64,000 nt of DNA from Serratia surfactantfaciens (GTDB lineage Bacteria; Pseudomonadota; Gammaproteobacteria; Enterobacterales; Enterobacteriaceae): positions 1-64,000 of the forward strand of contig NZ_CP016948.1 of NCBI RefSeq assembly GCF_001642805.2, read 5' to 3'. The notes under the pieces were generated by a model. It made no database searches and had not been told where the DNA came from. It saw only the letters and a program-made list of their open reading frames with translations. Positions 35,224 through 46,261 of the stretch are shown one piece after another; within the stretch, counting starts at the first letter, position 1, and each line of letters opens with the position of its first letter. The translations under genes were made by a program, and so were the position numbers.

Positions 35224-37078
35224 TCACCATATGATGATCGAGGGGCTGATCTATCTCGGCTCCGCCGCGTTATTTGTACCGATCGCGGTGCGGCTGGGGC
35301 TGGGCTCGGTGCTCGGTTACCTGATCGCCGGCTGCATCATCGGCCCCTGGGGGCTGAAACTGGTGTCGGACGCCGAGTCGATCCTCACCTTCGCCGAGAT
35401 CGGCGTGGTGCTGATGCTGTTTATCATCGGTCTGGAGCTGGATCCCAAGCGGCTGTGGACGCTGCGCGCCTCGGTGTTCGGCGGCGGCAGCATTCAGATG
35501 GTAGGCTGCGGCCTGGCGCTGAGCGCTTTCTGTTACTTCCTTGGCCTCAACTGGAAGGTGGCGCTGCTGATCGGTTTGACGCTGGCGCTCTCATCCACCG
35601 CCATCGCCATGCAGGCGATGAGTGAACGCAATTTGACGCCGTCTCCGATCGGCCGCAGCGCGTTTGCGGTGCTGCTGTTCCAGGACATCGCGGCGATCCC
35701 GCTGGTGGCGATGATCCCACTGCTGGCCAGCAGCGGCGCCAGCACCACGCTGGGCGCATTCGTGCTGTCGGCGGCCAAGGTGGTGGGCGCGCTGGTGATG
35801 GTGGTGCTGCTCGGCCGCTACGTCACCCGCCCGCTGCTGCATTTCGTCGCCCGCTCGGGCATGCGCGAGGTATTCAGCGCCGTGGCGCTGTTCCTGGTGT
35901 TCGGCTTCGGCATCCTGCTGGAGATGGCCGGGCTGTCGATGGCGATGGGGGCGTTTCTCGCCGGGGTACTGCTGGCGAGCTCGGAATACCGCCACGCGCT
36001 GGAGAGCGATATTCAGCCGTTCAAAGGACTGCTGCTGGGGCTGTTCTTCATCGGCGTCGGCATGTCGATCGATTTCGGCACCCTGTTCCATCATCCGCTG
36101 CTGATCGCCTCGCTGCTGCTGGGCTTTATGCTGATCAAAGCGGCGCTGCTGTGGCTGATCGGGCCGCTGCTTGGGGTGCCGAAACGCCAGCGCGGCCTGT
36201 TCGCCATTTTGCTGGGCCAGGGCAGTGAGTTCGCTTTCGTTATCTTCAGCGCGGCGCAGCTGGCCGGCGTTTTGCCGGTCGAGTGGGCCAAGTCGCTGAC
36301 GCTGGCGGTGGCGCTGTCGATGGCGGCCACGCCGCTGCTGTTGGTGATCGCCGCGCAGCTGGAGAAAAATGCGCCGAAAGAGGAGCGCCCGGCTGACGTC
36401 ATTGACGACGAAAATGCCAGCGTGATCATCGCCGGTTTCGGCCGTTTCGGTCAGATCGCCGGTCGTCTGCTGTTGGCCAACGGCGTGCACACCGTGGTAC
36501 TGGATCACGATCCGGATCATATCGAAACGCTGCGCAAATTCGACACCAAGGTGTTCTACGGCGACGCCACGCGGGCCGATCTGCTGGAGGCCGCCGGCGC
36601 CGCCCATGCCAAGGTGCTGATCAACGCCATCGACGATGTGGAGGACAGCCTGGCGTTAACCGAGCTGGCCAGGCAGCACTTCCCGCATCTGAAGGTGGTG
36701 GCGCGGGCGCGCGACGTCGACCACTGGTATCAGCTGCGGCAGCTGGGGGTGGAAAAACCGGAGCGCGAAACCTTCGAAAGCTCGCTGCGCATCGGCCGTG
36801 AAACGCTGGAATTGCTGGGACTGGACGCCTATGAAGCGCGCGAGAAAGCGGACACTTTCCGTCGCTATAACCTGAAGATGCTGGAAGATACGCTGGAGAA
36901 TTATCAGGACACTGAATTCCGTATCGCCAGCCTGCAACGGGCCAAGGAGATGCTCAGCGCGGCCATCGAGCAGGATCAGAATCGGTTGGCGCGGGTGCAG
37001 CAGACCGGTTGGCGCGGCAGTATCGACGGCAAGGCGCCGGAAGACGAAGTGGTGGAAGCCAAAGAAGCCAAAGGATAA
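35216..37078 (+). CDS. kefC: glutathione-regulated potassium efflux system KefC
   Basis: Inner-membrane K+/H+ antiporter of the CPA2 family protecting against electrophiles by cytoplasmic acidification. 620 residues, same as E. coli. About 12 hydrophobic segments in residues 1-380, with the conserved [19 protein letters not shown] loop region near 260-280. A Rossmann RCK (KTN) domain starts with [13 protein letters not shown] near 402 and carries the glutathione site in the family. Charged coiled C-terminus. Downstream of and overlapping kefF. Confidence 0.97.
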   Translation: MDNHHMMIEGLIYLGSAALFVPIAVRLGLGSVLGYLIAGCIIGPWGLKLVSDAESILTFAEIGVVLMLFIIGLELDPKRLWTLRASVFGGGSIQMVGCGLALSAFCYFLGLNWKVALLIGLTLALSSTAIAMQAMSERNLTPSPIGRSAFAVLLFQDIAAIPLVAMIPLLASSGASTTLGAFVLSAAKVVGALVMVVLLGRYVTRPLLHFVARSGMREVFSAVALFLVFGFGILLEMAGLSMAMGAFLAGVLLASSEYRHALESDIQPFKGLLLGLFFIGVGMSIDFGTLFHHPLLIASLLLGFMLIKAALLWLIGPLLGVPKRQRGLFAILLGQGSEFAFVIFSAAQLAGVLPVEWAKSLTLAVALSMAATPLLLVIAAQLEKNAPKEERPADVIDDENASVIIAGFGRFGQIAGRLLLANGVHTVVLDHDPDHIETLRKFDTKVFYGDATRADLLEAAGAAHAKVLINAIDDVEDSLALTELARQHFPHLKVVARARDVDHWYQLRQLGVEKPERETFESSLRIGRETLELLGLDAYEAREKADTFRRYNLKMLEDTLENYQDTEFRIASLQRAKEMLSAAIEQDQNRLARVQQTGWRGSIDGKAPEDEVVEAKEAKG

Positions 37079-37081
37079 CAA

Positions 37082-37112
37082 CAGGGGCGCCGCGATGGCG
37101 CCCCGTTTTTTT
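37082..37112. terminator. bidirectional terminator between kefC and the LysE-family gene
   Basis: Stem GGGGCGCC/GGCGCCCC (37084-37091 with 37097-37104) followed by a T run; weaker A content on the other side. Confidence 0.82.
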
Positions 37113-37114
37113 GT

Positions 37115-37729
37115 TCAGCTCAGCGCGACCTTGATGCCTAAGGCGATCAGCATGCCGCCCAGCAATTTGTCGACGACCTTCTGTGCCTTCTCCAGCCCGC
37201 GGCGTACCGGTCCGCTTTGGATCAGGAATACCAGCAGCGGCCACCAGATGACCGACAGGCCGAGAATAATCCCCGCGTACCACAGTTTGTCGCCCAGGCC
37301 AGAATCGATCTGCAGCACCTGGGTGAACACCGCCAGGAAGAACAGGGTGGCCTTTGGGTTCAGCAGATTGCACAGGTAGCCTTGCGCAAAGGCGCTCTTC
37401 AGGCTGACCTGCTGCTGCGGCAGATTGCTGACGTTCATTTTGCCGCCGCCGCGCGACAGCAGCGCCTGGATGCCGATCCACACCAGATACACCGCCCCAG
37501 CGTATTTCAGCAGGTTGAACAGCCACGGCGTAGTGGTGATCACCACCGCCAGCCCGGCGACGCAGTAGGACATGTGGGTGGCGACGCCGCAGATCACGCC
37601 GAAGGCGGTCATCATGGCGGCCAGGCGCGGGTAGCGGGCGGCGTTTTTAATCACCAGGAAAAAATCCGGGCCGGGGGAGAGCATGCCAAGGGTGGCGATG
37701 CCGGCGACGAACAGCGAAGTTTCAAGCAT
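37115..37729 (-). CDS. LysE/RhtB family amino-acid exporter
   Basis: 204 residues from ATG 37729 (MLETSLFVAGIATLGMLSPGPDFF); the frame extends to 37795 with 22 residues lacking family features. Six hydrophobic segments and the signature SPGPDFFLVIKNA near 18-30, as in RhtC and LysE. The substrate is unknown; threonine, homoserine or another amino acid is possible by family. Divergent from yjjP and convergent with kefC. Not found at this position in E. coli. Confidence 0.88.
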   Translation of the reverse strand: MLETSLFVAGIATLGMLSPGPDFFLVIKNAARYPRLAAMMTAFGVICGVATHMSYCVAGLAVVITTTPWLFNLLKYAGAVYLVWIGIQALLSRGGGKMNVSNLPQQQVSLKSAFAQGYLCNLLNPKATLFFLAVFTQVLQIDSGLGDKLWYAGIILGLSVIWWPLLVFLIQSGPVRRGLEKAQKVVDKLLGGMLIALGIKVALS

Positions 37730-37856
37730 GGGAGCGTCTCGCGCAAAAGGCAGAATTCTGGCGATAATAACGCCGCTTCCTCTGATGCGCATCAACCCAA
37801 TGAGGTATTGTTAGGCTCTATGATAATAATTCATCTACCACCCGCGACGGAGCACC

Positions 37857-38657
37857 ATGCAGCAGACTACCGCCACAGACATGCCGGAACCGCATCGGCA
37901 ACAGCGTGAAATCACCCGCCTGTGCATTCAATGCGCGTTGCTGCTGTTGCAGCACGGCGCCGAGAGCACGGTGGTGGAACAGCTGTCGACCCGCCTGGGG
38001 TTGGCGCTGGGGATGGACAGCGTGGAAAGTTCGATCTCCGCCAATGCGGTGGTGCTGACCACCCTCAGCCACGGCGCTTGCCTGACCACCACCCGCAAGA
38101 ACGTCGATCGCGGCATCAATATGCAGGTGGTGACCGAAGTGCAGCATATCGTGATCCTCGCCGAGCACCACTTGGCGGATGCGCACGACGTGGCGCGCCG
38201 CTTTGAAAGGATCCGGCCGCTGCGCTATCCGCGCTGGCTGGTGGTGCTGATGGTGGGGTTGTCCTGCGGGTGCTTCAGCATGCTCAACGGCGGCGGTGGC
38301 GACGCCTTCCTGGTGACCTTTATCGCCAGCGGCACGGCGATGTTGGTGCGCCAAATCCTCACCGCCCGCCATATGAATCCGTTGATCAATTTCTGCCTGA
38401 CGGCGTTTGTCGCTACGTCGATCTCCGGATTGCTGCTGCGCCTGCCGGCGTTTAAAGACACCTCGAGCGTGGCGATGGCCGCCAGCGTGCTGCTGCTGGT
38501 GCCGGGCTTTCCGTTGATCAACGCGGTGGCCGACATGTTCAAAGGGCATGTGAATACCGGGCTGGCACGCTGGGCGATGGCCAGCCTGTTGACGTTGGCG
38601 ACCTGTATCGGCGTGGTGATGGCGATGTCGCTGTGGGATCTGCGGGGGTGGTCATGA
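37857..38657 (+). CDS. yjjP: ThrE-family exporter subunit YjjP
   Basis: 266 residues. N-terminal soluble part (about 1-120) and about five membrane segments after it; matches the ThrE/DUF1212 family. In E. coli YjjP and YjjB together export succinate (reported). The central [20 protein letters not shown] near 123-142 begins the membrane half. Its stop overlaps the yjjB start (ATGA), so the two subunits are translationally coupled. In E. coli the pair lies elsewhere, near dnaT. Confidence 0.9.
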   Translation: MQQTTATDMPEPHRQQREITRLCIQCALLLLQHGAESTVVEQLSTRLGLALGMDSVESSISANAVVLTTLSHGACLTTTRKNVDRGINMQVVTEVQHIVILAEHHLADAHDVARRFERIRPLRYPRWLVVLMVGLSCGCFSMLNGGGGDAFLVTFIASGTAMLVRQILTARHMNPLINFCLTAFVATSISGLLLRLPAFKDTSSVAMAASVLLLVPGFPLINAVADMFKGHVNTGLARWAMASLLTLATCIGVVMAMSLWDLRGWS

Positions 38658-39118
38658 ATCTGCTGTGGGCCTTGTTGCAGGAGATGCTGTTGGCGGCGGT
38701 GCCGGCGCTGGGCTTCGCCATGGTGTTCAACGTGCCGCTGCGTGCGCTGCGCTATTGCGCGTTGCTCGGGGCTATCGGGCGCGGTTCGCGCATGCTGATG
38801 ATGCACGGCGGCATGAACATCGAGTGGGCCTCGTTGCTGGCGGCGATCCTGATCGGCATCATCGGCATCTATTGGTCGCGCTGGCTGCTGGCGCACCCGA
38901 AGGTATTCACCGTGGCGGCGGTGATCCCGATGTTCCCCGGCATTTCCGCCTATACCGCGATGATAACTGTGGTAGAGATCTCGCATCTGGGCTACAGCGA
39001 GGCCTTGATGGAGACCATGATCACCAACTTCCTTAAGGCCAGTTTCATCGTCGGCGCCTTGTCGATCGGCCTGTCGTTACCGGGTCTGTGGCTGTACCGC
39101 AAACGCCCCGGCGTGTGA
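38654..39118 (+). CDS. yjjB: ThrE-family exporter subunit YjjB
   Basis: 154 residues, almost entirely hydrophobic with about five membrane segments (DUF3815/ThrE_2). The start ATG overlaps the yjjP stop by four bases; an upstream in-frame ATG at 38633 inside yjjP is unlikely. Motif [14 protein letters not shown] near 94-107 is typical of the second half of ThrE proteins. Works with YjjP as the two-component counterpart of the fused ThrE exporter. No terminator is obvious before folA. Confidence 0.9.
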   Translation: MNLLWALLQEMLLAAVPALGFAMVFNVPLRALRYCALLGAIGRGSRMLMMHGGMNIEWASLLAAILIGIIGIYWSRWLLAHPKVFTVAAVIPMFPGISAYTAMITVVEISHLGYSEALMETMITNFLKASFIVGALSIGLSLPGLWLYRKRPGV

Positions 39119-39198
39119 AATTTCCCGGCGGAAGAACGTTGGTTATTAGATATGCTGATAAGAGCTATCTTATATATTCATCTTGCTTGATTAGCCTA

Positions 39199-39227
39199 TC
39201 GACGGCACTCAGGCCTTTACGTATAGT
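39199..39227 (+). promoter_or_regulatory. folA promoter candidate
   Basis: TCGACG (39199-39204), 17-base spacer, TATAGT (39222-39227), about 35 bases before the folA ATG. Confidence 0.55.
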
Positions 39228-39261
39228 GTCACCAATTTTGCTGCCTACACAGGGTTAAACA

Positions 39262-39744
39262 ATGATTATCAGCCTGATCGCTGCCTTGGCGGCGGATCGC
39301 GTTATTGGCATGGAAAACGCCATGCCGTGGCACCTGCCGGCGGACCTTGCGTGGTTTAAACGCAACACGTTGAATAAGCCGGTTATTATGGGCCGTAAGA
39401 CCTTCGAGTCCATCGGCCGCCCGCTGCCGGGCCGCCACAATATCGTTTTGAGCAGCCGCCCGGGCAGCGAAGCCGGGGTGACCTGGGTGACTTCGCTGGA
39501 TGAGGCGCTGGCCGCCGCCGGCGACGTGGAAGAAGTGATGGTGATCGGCGGCGGGCGCATCTATACCCAGCTGCTGCCGCGCGCCGATCGCCTGTACCTG
39601 ACGCACATCGACGCCGAAGTCGGCGGCGATACCCACTTCCCCGACTACGAGCCGGACGAGTGGGAAACCACCTTCAGCGAGTTCCACGACGCCGACGATC
39701 TGAACTCGCACAGCTACTGCTTCGAGATCCTGCAGCGCCGCTGA
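39262..39744 (+). CDS. folA: dihydrofolate reductase
   Basis: Reduces dihydrofolate to tetrahydrofolate with NADPH; the trimethoprim target. 160 residues. The active-site acid is D28 in [12 protein letters not shown] (D27 in E. coli, shifted by one extra Ile at position 3). NADPH-binding [15 protein letters not shown] is near 44-58 and VIGGGRIY near 94-101. Single-gene unit with its own promoter and terminator. Confidence 0.98.
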   Translation: MIISLIAALAADRVIGMENAMPWHLPADLAWFKRNTLNKPVIMGRKTFESIGRPLPGRHNIVLSSRPGSEAGVTWVTSLDEALAAAGDVEEVMVIGGGRIYTQLLPRADRLYLTHIDAEVGGDTHFPDYEPDEWETTFSEFHDADDLNSHSYCFEILQRR

Positions 39745-39769
39745 TTTCAGCGCGTTAGCCAGGCTATCC

Positions 39770-39805
39770 CCGGGGGCGCAAGCAATTGCGCCCCCGGTCT
39801 TTTTG
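39770..39805 (+). terminator. folA terminator
   Basis: Perfect 12-bp stem CCGGGGGCGCAA/TTGCGCCCCCGG (39770-39781 with 39786-39797), loop GCAA, followed by TCTTTTT. Confidence 0.92.
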
Positions 39806-39925
39806 CGTCCGTCATGCGTAACCTTTCCGTCACATTACCTGATTAGTATGAAGCCCAACTCCGAGCGCCTCGGCAACTCTGGTGAATCTTGATCGCGGCG
39901 CCATAACTAAAAAGGTAACCACGCT

Positions 39926-41815
39926 ATGACCAAGCAAATTGAGCAATTAGACGCCGATCGCCTGATCGATCCCACTCGCCGCAAACTGCTGCTCGGCAGC
40001 GCCGGCGCCGTCGGTCTGGCCGGTTTTCTCGGCGGCGGCATCTGGTCGGTCTCCGCCGAGGCGTTGGCCGAGGATCTGCCGCCGAACAGGCTGCTGGGCT
40101 TTCAGGGCATCGCCGCGTCGACCGCCGATGAGGTGACCATCACGCCGGGCTACCGGGCCGAGGTGCTGATCTCCTGGGGCGAGCCGTTGGTGGACGGCGC
40201 GCCGGCCTTCGATCCGCAGGGCAACAACAGCGCCGCCGATCAGGAAAAGCAGTTTGGCGACAACAACGACGGCATGAGCTTTTTCCCGATCGATGACAAT
40301 CACGGCGTGATGGCCATCAACAACGAATACGTCAACGAGCAGTACCTGTTCGCCCACGGCGGCACCAAGGCCACTAGCCTGGAAGAAGTGCGCAAGTCGC
40401 AGGCGGCGCACGGCGTCTCTATCGTGGCGGTCAAACGCGTCGGCGATGGCCAGCGCTGGGAAGTCGAGCGCCCGTCGCGCTATAACCGCCGCATTACCGC
40501 CAACAGCGACATGCAGTTCAGCGGCCCGGCTGCCGGGCATCCGCTGCTGCAGACCGCCGCCGATCCGAGCGGCCGCAAGGTGTTGGGCACCTTCGGCAAC
40601 TGCGCCAACGGCAAGACGCCGTGGGGCACTTACCTGACCTGTGAAGAAAATTTCGATACCTACTTCGGGACTCACCAGGCCGATTACCCAACCACCCCGG
40701 AACAGAAACGCTACACGCTGAAGGCCAACGAGCCGGAGCGCAACTGGCCGGACTACGACGAACGCTTCGACGTGGCGAAGAACCCCAACGAATTCAACCG
40801 CCACGGCTGGATCGTGGAGATCGATCCGCTGGATCCAACCTCGACGCCGATTAAGCACACTGCGCTGGGCCGCTTCAAACATGAGAACGCGGCGGTGACC
40901 GTCGCCAAAGACGGCCGTCTGGTGGTGTATATGGGGGACGACGAGCGCGGCGAGCATATCTATAAGTATGTCTCCAAAGGCGTGGTCGACATCGCCAATC
41001 CGGCCAACAATCGCACGCTGCTGGACGAAGGGACGCTGTATGTGGCGCAGTTCGACGGCGACGAAGCCGGCACCCCGCTGAAGGGCAAAGGGCGCTGGAT
41101 TGCGCTCGAGTTCGGCACGAACGGCCTGACGCCGGAGAACGGTTTCCGCGATGAGGCTGAAGTGCTGATCTTCGCCCGTAAGGCGGCGCAGCAGGTCGGC
41201 GCCACTAAAATGGATCGCCCGGAGTGGATCGCGGTGAACCCGCATGATGGCCGCGCGTACTGCACGCTGACCAACAACAGCAAGCGCGGCGAGGAAGGGA
41301 TGCCGTTGAACGCCGCTAATCCGCGGCCGAACAATGTCTATGGCCAGATTATTCGCTGGGACGAGGGCGGCGACGCCACCGCCGACGCTTTCACCTGGGA
41401 TATCTATGCGCTGTGCGGCAACCCGATCGCCCACCCGGAAGGCGTTAACCGCGGCACGCCGAACATCACGGCGGATAACACCTTCAACAGCCCGGACGGG
41501 CTGGGATTCGATCGCGCCGGCCGCCTGTGGATCCTCACCGACGGCAAGTACAGCAACAAGGGCGACTACGTCGGGCAGGGCAACAACCAGATGCTGGTGG
41601 GCGATCCGGTCAGCGGCGAAATTCGCCGCTTTATGGTGGGGCCGAAGTCCTGCGAACTGACCGGCATCACCTTCACTCCGGACTACAGGACGATGTTCGT
41701 CAACGTGCAGCATCCGGGAGAAGAGGGCGATTCGCACTTCCCAAACAACAGCCCGCGCCCGCGTTCATCGGTATTGATGATCACGCGTGAAGATGGCGGG
41801 GTGATTGGGGCGTAA
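39926..41815 (+). CDS. PhoX-family (DUF839) secreted phosphatase-like protein, Tat-exported
   Basis: 629 residues. The N-terminus carries a twin-arginine signal: TRRKLLL at 17-23, then a hydrophobic stretch (GSAGAVGLAGFLGG) and a likely cleavage near residue 45-50. The body resembles PhoX, a calcium- and iron-dependent alkaline phosphatase fold, including the block GTFGNCANGKTPWGTYLTCEEN near 220-241. Its phosphatase activity is inferred from the family and some DUF839 proteins are uncharacterised. Placed between folA and apaH, where E. coli has nothing. No convincing Pho box was found upstream. Confidence 0.82.
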   Translation: MTKQIEQLDADRLIDPTRRKLLLGSAGAVGLAGFLGGGIWSVSAEALAEDLPPNRLLGFQGIAASTADEVTITPGYRAEVLISWGEPLVDGAPAFDPQGNNSAADQEKQFGDNNDGMSFFPIDDNHGVMAINNEYVNEQYLFAHGGTKATSLEEVRKSQAAHGVSIVAVKRVGDGQRWEVERPSRYNRRITANSDMQFSGPAAGHPLLQTAADPSGRKVLGTFGNCANGKTPWGTYLTCEENFDTYFGTHQADYPTTPEQKRYTLKANEPERNWPDYDERFDVAKNPNEFNRHGWIVEIDPLDPTSTPIKHTALGRFKHENAAVTVAKDGRLVVYMGDDERGEHIYKYVSKGVVDIANPANNRTLLDEGTLYVAQFDGDEAGTPLKGKGRWIALEFGTNGLTPENGFRDEAEVLIFARKAAQQVGATKMDRPEWIAVNPHDGRAYCTLTNNSKRGEEGMPLNAANPRPNNVYGQIIRWDEGGDATADAFTWDIYALCGNPIAHPEGVNRGTPNITADNTFNSPDGLGFDRAGRLWILTDGKYSNKGDYVGQGNNQMLVGDPVSGEIRRFMVGPKSCELTGITFTPDYRTMFVNVQHPGEEGDSHFPNNSPRPRSSVLMITREDGGVIGA

Positions 41816-41831
41816 GGCGATAATATAGAAA

Positions 41832-41864
41832 ACAAAGGCGGCCACGGGGCCGCCTTTGTATTTT
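41832..41864. terminator. bidirectional terminator between phoX-like gene and apaH
   Basis: Stem AAAGGCGGCC/GGCCGCCTTT (41834-41843 with 41848-41857), loop ACGG, with A-rich and T-rich flanks. Confidence 0.87.
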
Positions 41865-42712
41865 CAGGATGCGGCTAATCTGCCGGCGTCAGGCGCTTCG
41901 CTGCGATTAGCTGGCTGGGTGAAATAACGACGGTCTTCCCAGCGCAGCATCGTCAGATCGCCGCCCCAGCAGCAGCCGGTATCCAGCCCGATCACGCCTT
42001 CCGGCGTGCCCTTGCCTTCGAGCGAGGCCCAATGGCCGAAGATGATGGTGTATTCGGGGTCGATCAGGCGCGGCAGTTCGAACCACGGTTTCAGCGGCGC
42101 AGGTGCGCTGCCCGGCGCATCTTTGCAGATCATGTCGAGCTGGCCGTTGGGGAAGCAGTAGCGCATGCGCGTGAACGCATTGGTGCTGAAACGCAGGCGC
42201 GCCAGGCCGCTCAACTCCGGCGCCCAGTTGTTCGGCATATCACCGTACATGGCGTCGAGGAACAGCGGGTAGCTGTCGCTGCTCAATACCGCCTCCACTT
42301 CGCGCGCACACATTTTCGCGGTGTCGATATCCCACTGCGGGGTGATGCCGGCGTGCGCCATCACCAGCTTTTGCTCATCATCCACCTGCAGCACCGGTTG
42401 GCGGCGCAGCCAGTTGATCAGCTCGTCGGCGTCAGGCGCTTCCAGCAGCGGTGTGATGCGATCTTTGGGTTTGTTGCGGCTGATGCCGGCGTAAACCGCC
42501 AGCAGGTGCAGATCGTGGTTGCCCAGCACCATGCGCACCGCCGGGCCGAGCGAGCGCACGTAGCGCAGCACGTCCAGCGAGGCGGGGCCGCGCGCCACCA
42601 GATCGCCGGTCAGCCACAGTTGATCGCGCTCGGGATCGAAAGCAGCCTGAGCCAGCAGCGACTTCAGTTCATCAAAACAGCCGTGAACGTCGCCGATAAG
42701 GTATGTCGACAT
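41864..42712 (-). CDS. apaH: diadenosine tetraphosphatase (symmetrical)
   Basis: Hydrolyses Ap4A to two ADP and also decaps Np4-capped RNA in E. coli. 282 residues. Metallophosphoesterase motifs: GDVHG at 7-11, GDLVARG near 36-42, GNHD near 64-67. Last gene of the lptD-surA-pdxA-rsmA-apaG-apaH operon, two bases after apaG. A terminator shared with the convergent PhoX-like gene follows. Confidence 0.97.
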   Translation of the reverse strand: MSTYLIGDVHGCFDELKSLLAQAAFDPERDQLWLTGDLVARGPASLDVLRYVRSLGPAVRMVLGNHDLHLLAVYAGISRNKPKDRITPLLEAPDADELINWLRRQPVLQVDDEQKLVMAHAGITPQWDIDTAKMCAREVEAVLSSDSYPLFLDAMYGDMPNNWAPELSGLARLRFSTNAFTRMRYCFPNGQLDMICKDAPGSAPAPLKPWFELPRLIDPEYTIIFGHWASLEGKGTPEGVIGLDTGCCWGGDLTMLRWEDRRYFTQPANRSEAPDAGRLAAS

Positions 42713-42714
42713 AA

Positions 42715-43092
42715 TTAATGGATCAGCGTTGGAATGGCTAAGCGGAACACGGGAATAGCGGTGCGGAACGGCTGACCCTGATGATCAACCATTTCGTAAT
42801 GGCCTTCCATGGTGCCCAGCGGCGTTTCCAGAATGGCGCCGCTGGTATACTGAAACTCTCCGCCGGGCGGAATGACGGGCTGTTCGCCGATCACGCCTTC
42901 GCCCTGGACTTCGGTTTGGCGGCCGTTGCTGTTGGTGATCAGCCAGTAACGGCCCAGCAGTTGCACGTCGCTCCGCCCCAGATTGCGGATAGTGATGGTA
43001 TAGGCGAAGACGTAACGCTCTTCTTCAGGGATCGACTGTGATTCCACATAGATGCTCTGAACCTGAATACACACGCGGGGCGAATCAATCAT
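42715..43092 (-). CDS. apaG: ApaG protein (CorD)
   Basis: 125-residue small beta-sandwich protein. Starts [17 protein letters not shown] and ends [11 protein letters not shown], matching the E. coli ApaG pattern. The middle [16 protein letters not shown] and [13 protein letters not shown] blocks are the family hallmark. Its biochemical role is poorly defined; in E. coli mutants affect cobalt resistance. Lies between rsmA and apaH with spacings of 12 and 2 bases. Confidence 0.96.
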   Translation of the reverse strand: MIDSPRVCIQVQSIYVESQSIPEEERYVFAYTITIRNLGRSDVQLLGRYWLITNSNGRQTEVQGEGVIGEQPVIPPGGEFQYTSGAILETPLGTMEGHYEMVDHQGQPFRTAIPVFRLAIPTLIH

Positions 43093-43104
43093 GACAACAA
43101 CTCC

Positions 43105-43923
43105 TTATTGCTGCGGCGCCGGATTGGCTGACAGCCAGTTCGCCAGCTTGCAGTACTGCGCCACAGAAATATTCTCTGCTCTGAGCGAAGGATCGACACC
43201 CAGTTCCGTCAGCTGCTCCGGCGTGAACAGGTCGCCCAGGCTATTGCGGATGGTTTTCCGCCGCTGGTTGAACGCCTGCGTGGTGATGCGGCTCAGCATA
43301 CGCACGTCGCCCACCGGGTTTGGCAGCACGCGGTGCGGCACCAGGCGCACCACGGCGGAATCGACCTTCGGCGGCGGCGCGAACGCGGTCGGCGGCACTT
43401 CCAGCACCGGAATGACGTTGCAGTAGTACTGCGCCATCACGGTCAAACGCCCGTAGGCCTTGCTGTCAGGGCCGGCCACCAGACGGTTGACCACCTCTTT
43501 CTGCAACATAAAGTGCATGTCGCGGATTGCCTGAGTATAGCTGAAAAGGTGGAACATCAGCGGCGTCGAAATATTGTACGGCAGGTTACCAAATACGCGC
43601 AGCGGTTGGCCAGCTTCCTCGGCCAGTTCGGCGAAATTCACCGTCATGGCGTCCTGCTGGCGGATGGTCAGCTTGTCTTTCAGCTGCGGATGATTCTCCA
43701 GCCGGGTGGCCAGATCGCGGTCCAGTTCGATCACCGTCATGCGGTCCATGCGCGCGCCGACCGGCTCGGTCAAGGCGCCGAGACCGGGGCCGATCTCAAC
43801 CACCGCTTCGCCCGGCTGCGGGTGAATGGCGGAGACAATGCTATCGATGACAAACTGATCGGTTAAAAAGTTTTGTCCAAAGCGTTTGCGGGCAAAGTGC
43901 CCTTGGTGGACTCTGTTATTCAT
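43105..43923 (-). CDS. rsmA: 16S rRNA dimethyladenosine transferase
   Basis: Dimethylates two adjacent adenines near the 3' end of 16S rRNA; loss gives kasugamycin resistance (established for KsgA). 272 residues. Starts [23 protein letters not shown]-binding [13 protein letters not shown] is near 42-54 and the catalytic NLPYNIS is near 113-119. The start overlaps the end of pdxA by eight bases. Confidence 0.98.
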   Translation of the reverse strand: MNNRVHQGHFARKRFGQNFLTDQFVIDSIVSAIHPQPGEAVVEIGPGLGALTEPVGARMDRMTVIELDRDLATRLENHPQLKDKLTIRQQDAMTVNFAELAEEAGQPLRVFGNLPYNISTPLMFHLFSYTQAIRDMHFMLQKEVVNRLVAGPDSKAYGRLTVMAQYYCNVIPVLEVPPTAFAPPPKVDSAVVRLVPHRVLPNPVGDVRMLSRITTQAFNQRRKTIRNSLGDLFTPEQLTELGVDPSLRAENISVAQYCKLANWLSANPAPQQ

Positions 43924-44908
43924 TACAATTAATTATCATTTTAATGGCGAGATTCAGGGCCGTTTGGAAACTGCCGACATCGGCGGTGCCGGTGCCGGCC
44001 AGTTCCAGAGCGGTGCCGTGGTCGACCGAGGTGCGTATGAAAGGCAAACCGAGGGTGATATTCACCGCGCGGCCGAACCCTTGGTATTTTAGCACCGGCA
44101 GCCCCTGATCGTGATACATCGCCAGCACCGCATCGGCATCTTGCAGATATTTGGGCTGGAACAGGGTGTCCGCCGGCAGCGGGCCGACAAGATGGATGCC
44201 GTCAGCGCGCAGCGCATCGAGCGCCGGGATGATGGTGTCTATCTCTTCGCGCCCCATATGGCCGCCTTCCCCGGCGTGGGGATTCAGACCGCAGACGTAA
44301 ATGTGCGGCTGGGCGATGCCAAATTTGGTTTTCAGATCGTGGTCGAGAATGCGGATGACTTCGAACAGGCTCTGCTGCGTGATGGCGCCCGGCACCGCCA
44401 GCAGCGGCAGGTGGGTGGTCGCCAGCGCCACGCGCAGCTCTTCGGTCGCGAGCATCATCACCACGCGATCGCAGCGGCTGCGATCGGCAAAGAATTCGGT
44501 ATGGCCGATAAACGGCACGCCGGCGTCGTTGATCACGCCCTTGTTCACCGGGCCGGTGATCAGTGCGGAAAACTCGCCGTTCAGGCAGCCGTCGCAGGCG
44601 CGCGCCAGGGTTTCCACCACGTAGGCGCTGTTGCCGACGTTCAACTCACCGGCGGTAACCGGGTGAGCGAGCGGCACCGGCAGCACGGTCAGCGTGCCGG
44701 CGCGTTGCGCTTCGGCCGGTTGCTGCGGTTGGTAGTCGCGCAGCGTCAGCGGCAGGCCCAGGCGTTCGGCGCGTTCAAGCAACAAGGCCGGATCGGCGCA
44801 CACCACCAGCTCAACAGGCCAATCCTGTTGCGCCAGGGCAGCTACCAAATCCGGCCCCACCCCGGCGGGTTCGCCGGGGGTAATGACGACGCGTTTATTG
44901 CTGTGCAT
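43916..44908 (-). CDS. pdxA: 4-hydroxythreonine-4-phosphate dehydrogenase
   Basis: NAD-dependent enzyme of pyridoxal 5'-phosphate synthesis. 330 residues from ATG 44908, which puts six residues before [15 protein letters not shown] as in E. coli; a second ATG at 44917 adds three residues. Metal and substrate blocks: GHTEFF near 135-140, [12 protein letters not shown] near 210-221. Its start lies within the end of surA and its end overlaps rsmA, so this is a tightly coupled operon. Confidence 0.96.
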   Translation of the reverse strand: MHSNKRVVITPGEPAGVGPDLVAALAQQDWPVELVVCADPALLLERAERLGLPLTLRDYQPQQPAEAQRAGTLTVLPVPLAHPVTAGELNVGNSAYVVETLARACDGCLNGEFSALITGPVNKGVINDAGVPFIGHTEFFADRSRCDRVVMMLATEELRVALATTHLPLLAVPGAITQQSLFEVIRILDHDLKTKFGIAQPHIYVCGLNPHAGEGGHMGREEIDTIIPALDALRADGIHLVGPLPADTLFQPKYLQDADAVLAMYHDQGLPVLKYQGFGRAVNITLGLPFIRTSVDHGTALELAGTGTADVGSFQTALNLAIKMIINCNE

Positions 44909-46196
44909 CGCTGCCATCGAGGATCTTCACGTAGGCCTGGGCGCGCTGTTCCTGCATCCAGGTCTGCGCTTCTTCGGCGAACTTGCGGTTGAACAGCATG
45001 CGGTAAGCGCGATCTTTCTGCGCGGCGTCGGTTTTATCCACCTGACGGGTATCCAGCAGCTGAATCAGGTGCCAACCGAAGGAAGAGTGTACCGGCGCGC
45101 TGATTTCACCCTTGCTCAGCTTCAGCAGCGCATCGCGGAAGGCCGGATCGTAGATGTCCGGAGAAGCCCAGCCCAGATCGCCGCCCTGCATGGCGGAACC
45201 CGGATCTTGCGACAGCTGTTTGGCTTCGTCGGCGAATTTGGCGCGGCCGCTCTTGATGGCTTCCGCCACGGATTGCAGCTTGGCGCGCGCCTGATCGTCA
45301 GTCAACACCACGGAAGGCTTCAGCAGGATGTGACGGGCGTGCACTTCGGTGACCGAGACCGACTGGCTGGCGCCGCGGATGTCGTTCACTTTCAGAATGT
45401 GGAAGCCGACGCCGGAACGGATTGGCCCGACGATGTCGCCTTTCTTGGCGCTCACCAGACGTTCCGCGAACAGGGTCGGGATCTCTTGCAGTTTGCCCCA
45501 GCCCATGTTGCCGCCTTTCAGCGCCTGAGAGTCAGCGGAGTAGGTGATCGCCAGCTTGCCGAAGTCGGCGCCGCTGTTGATCTCGCCCACCAGACGTTTG
45601 GCCAGTTCTTCGGCTTTGTCGACCTGCTGCTGCGACGGGTTCTCAGGCAGCGGGATCAGGATGTGGCTGATGTTCATTTCGGTGTCGCTGCCGTTCTGCG
45701 CACCCACCTGTTTGGCCAGCGAGTCCACTTCCTGCGGCAGGATGGTGACGCGGCGACGCACTTCGTTGTTACGCACTTCGGAGATCAGCATCTCTTTGCG
45801 GATCTGCGCGCGATAGGTGTTGTAGTTCAGCCCTTCATACGACAGGCGGCTGCGCAGCTGATCGACGCTCATGCGGTTTTGCGCGGCGATGTTGGCGATC
45901 GCCTTGTCCAGATCGGCGTCGGACACGGTGATGCCCATTTTCTTGGCCATCTGCAGCTGGATGTTATCCATGATCAGACGTTCGATGATCTGATGGCGCA
46001 GCGTCTTGTCGTCCGGCAGCTGTTGGCCGGCCTGCTGGGCGTTGAGTTTCACCGACTGCAACAGTCCGTTGACGTCGCTTTCGAGTACCACGCCGTTATC
46101 CACGACGGCGGCGACTTTATCCACTTCTTGGGGTGCTGCGAACGCGGCATTGGCGCAAACCACCAATCCGAGAATAAGCGTTCTCCAGTTCTTCAT
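44895..46196 (-). CDS. surA: periplasmic chaperone / peptidyl-prolyl isomerase SurA
   Basis: Escorts outer-membrane beta-barrel proteins, LptD among them, across the periplasm. 433 residues from ATG 46196 with signal peptide [20 protein letters not shown] before APQ; the frame opens to 46247 without support. N-terminal chaperone module (about 25-170), two parvulin domains (about 172-273 and 283-382), and a C-terminal helix. Directly downstream of its client gene lptD. Confidence 0.97.
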   Translation of the reverse strand: MKNWRTLILGLVVCANAAFAAPQEVDKVAAVVDNGVVLESDVNGLLQSVKLNAQQAGQQLPDDKTLRHQIIERLIMDNIQLQMAKKMGITVSDADLDKAIANIAAQNRMSVDQLRSRLSYEGLNYNTYRAQIRKEMLISEVRNNEVRRRVTILPQEVDSLAKQVGAQNGSDTEMNISHILIPLPENPSQQQVDKAEELAKRLVGEINSGADFGKLAITYSADSQALKGGNMGWGKLQEIPTLFAERLVSAKKGDIVGPIRSGVGFHILKVNDIRGASQSVSVTEVHARHILLKPSVVLTDDQARAKLQSVAEAIKSGRAKFADEAKQLSQDPGSAMQGGDLGWASPDIYDPAFRDALLKLSKGEISAPVHSSFGWHLIQLLDTRQVDKTDAAQKDRAYRMLFNRKFAEEAQTWMQEQRAQAYVKILDGSDAQQ

Positions 46197-46261
46197 ACAT
46201 TTCCCATTATGTAATCCGCAAATGCGGGTGAAAGTTCTCGTTTTCAAAGTGTTGCAAAGCG

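Noticed and set aside
39805..39850. Pho-box-like CCGTCA repeats upstream of the PhoX-like gene
   Set aside because: The two CCGTCA copies are 18 bases apart instead of the required 11, and the alternative pairing has few matches.
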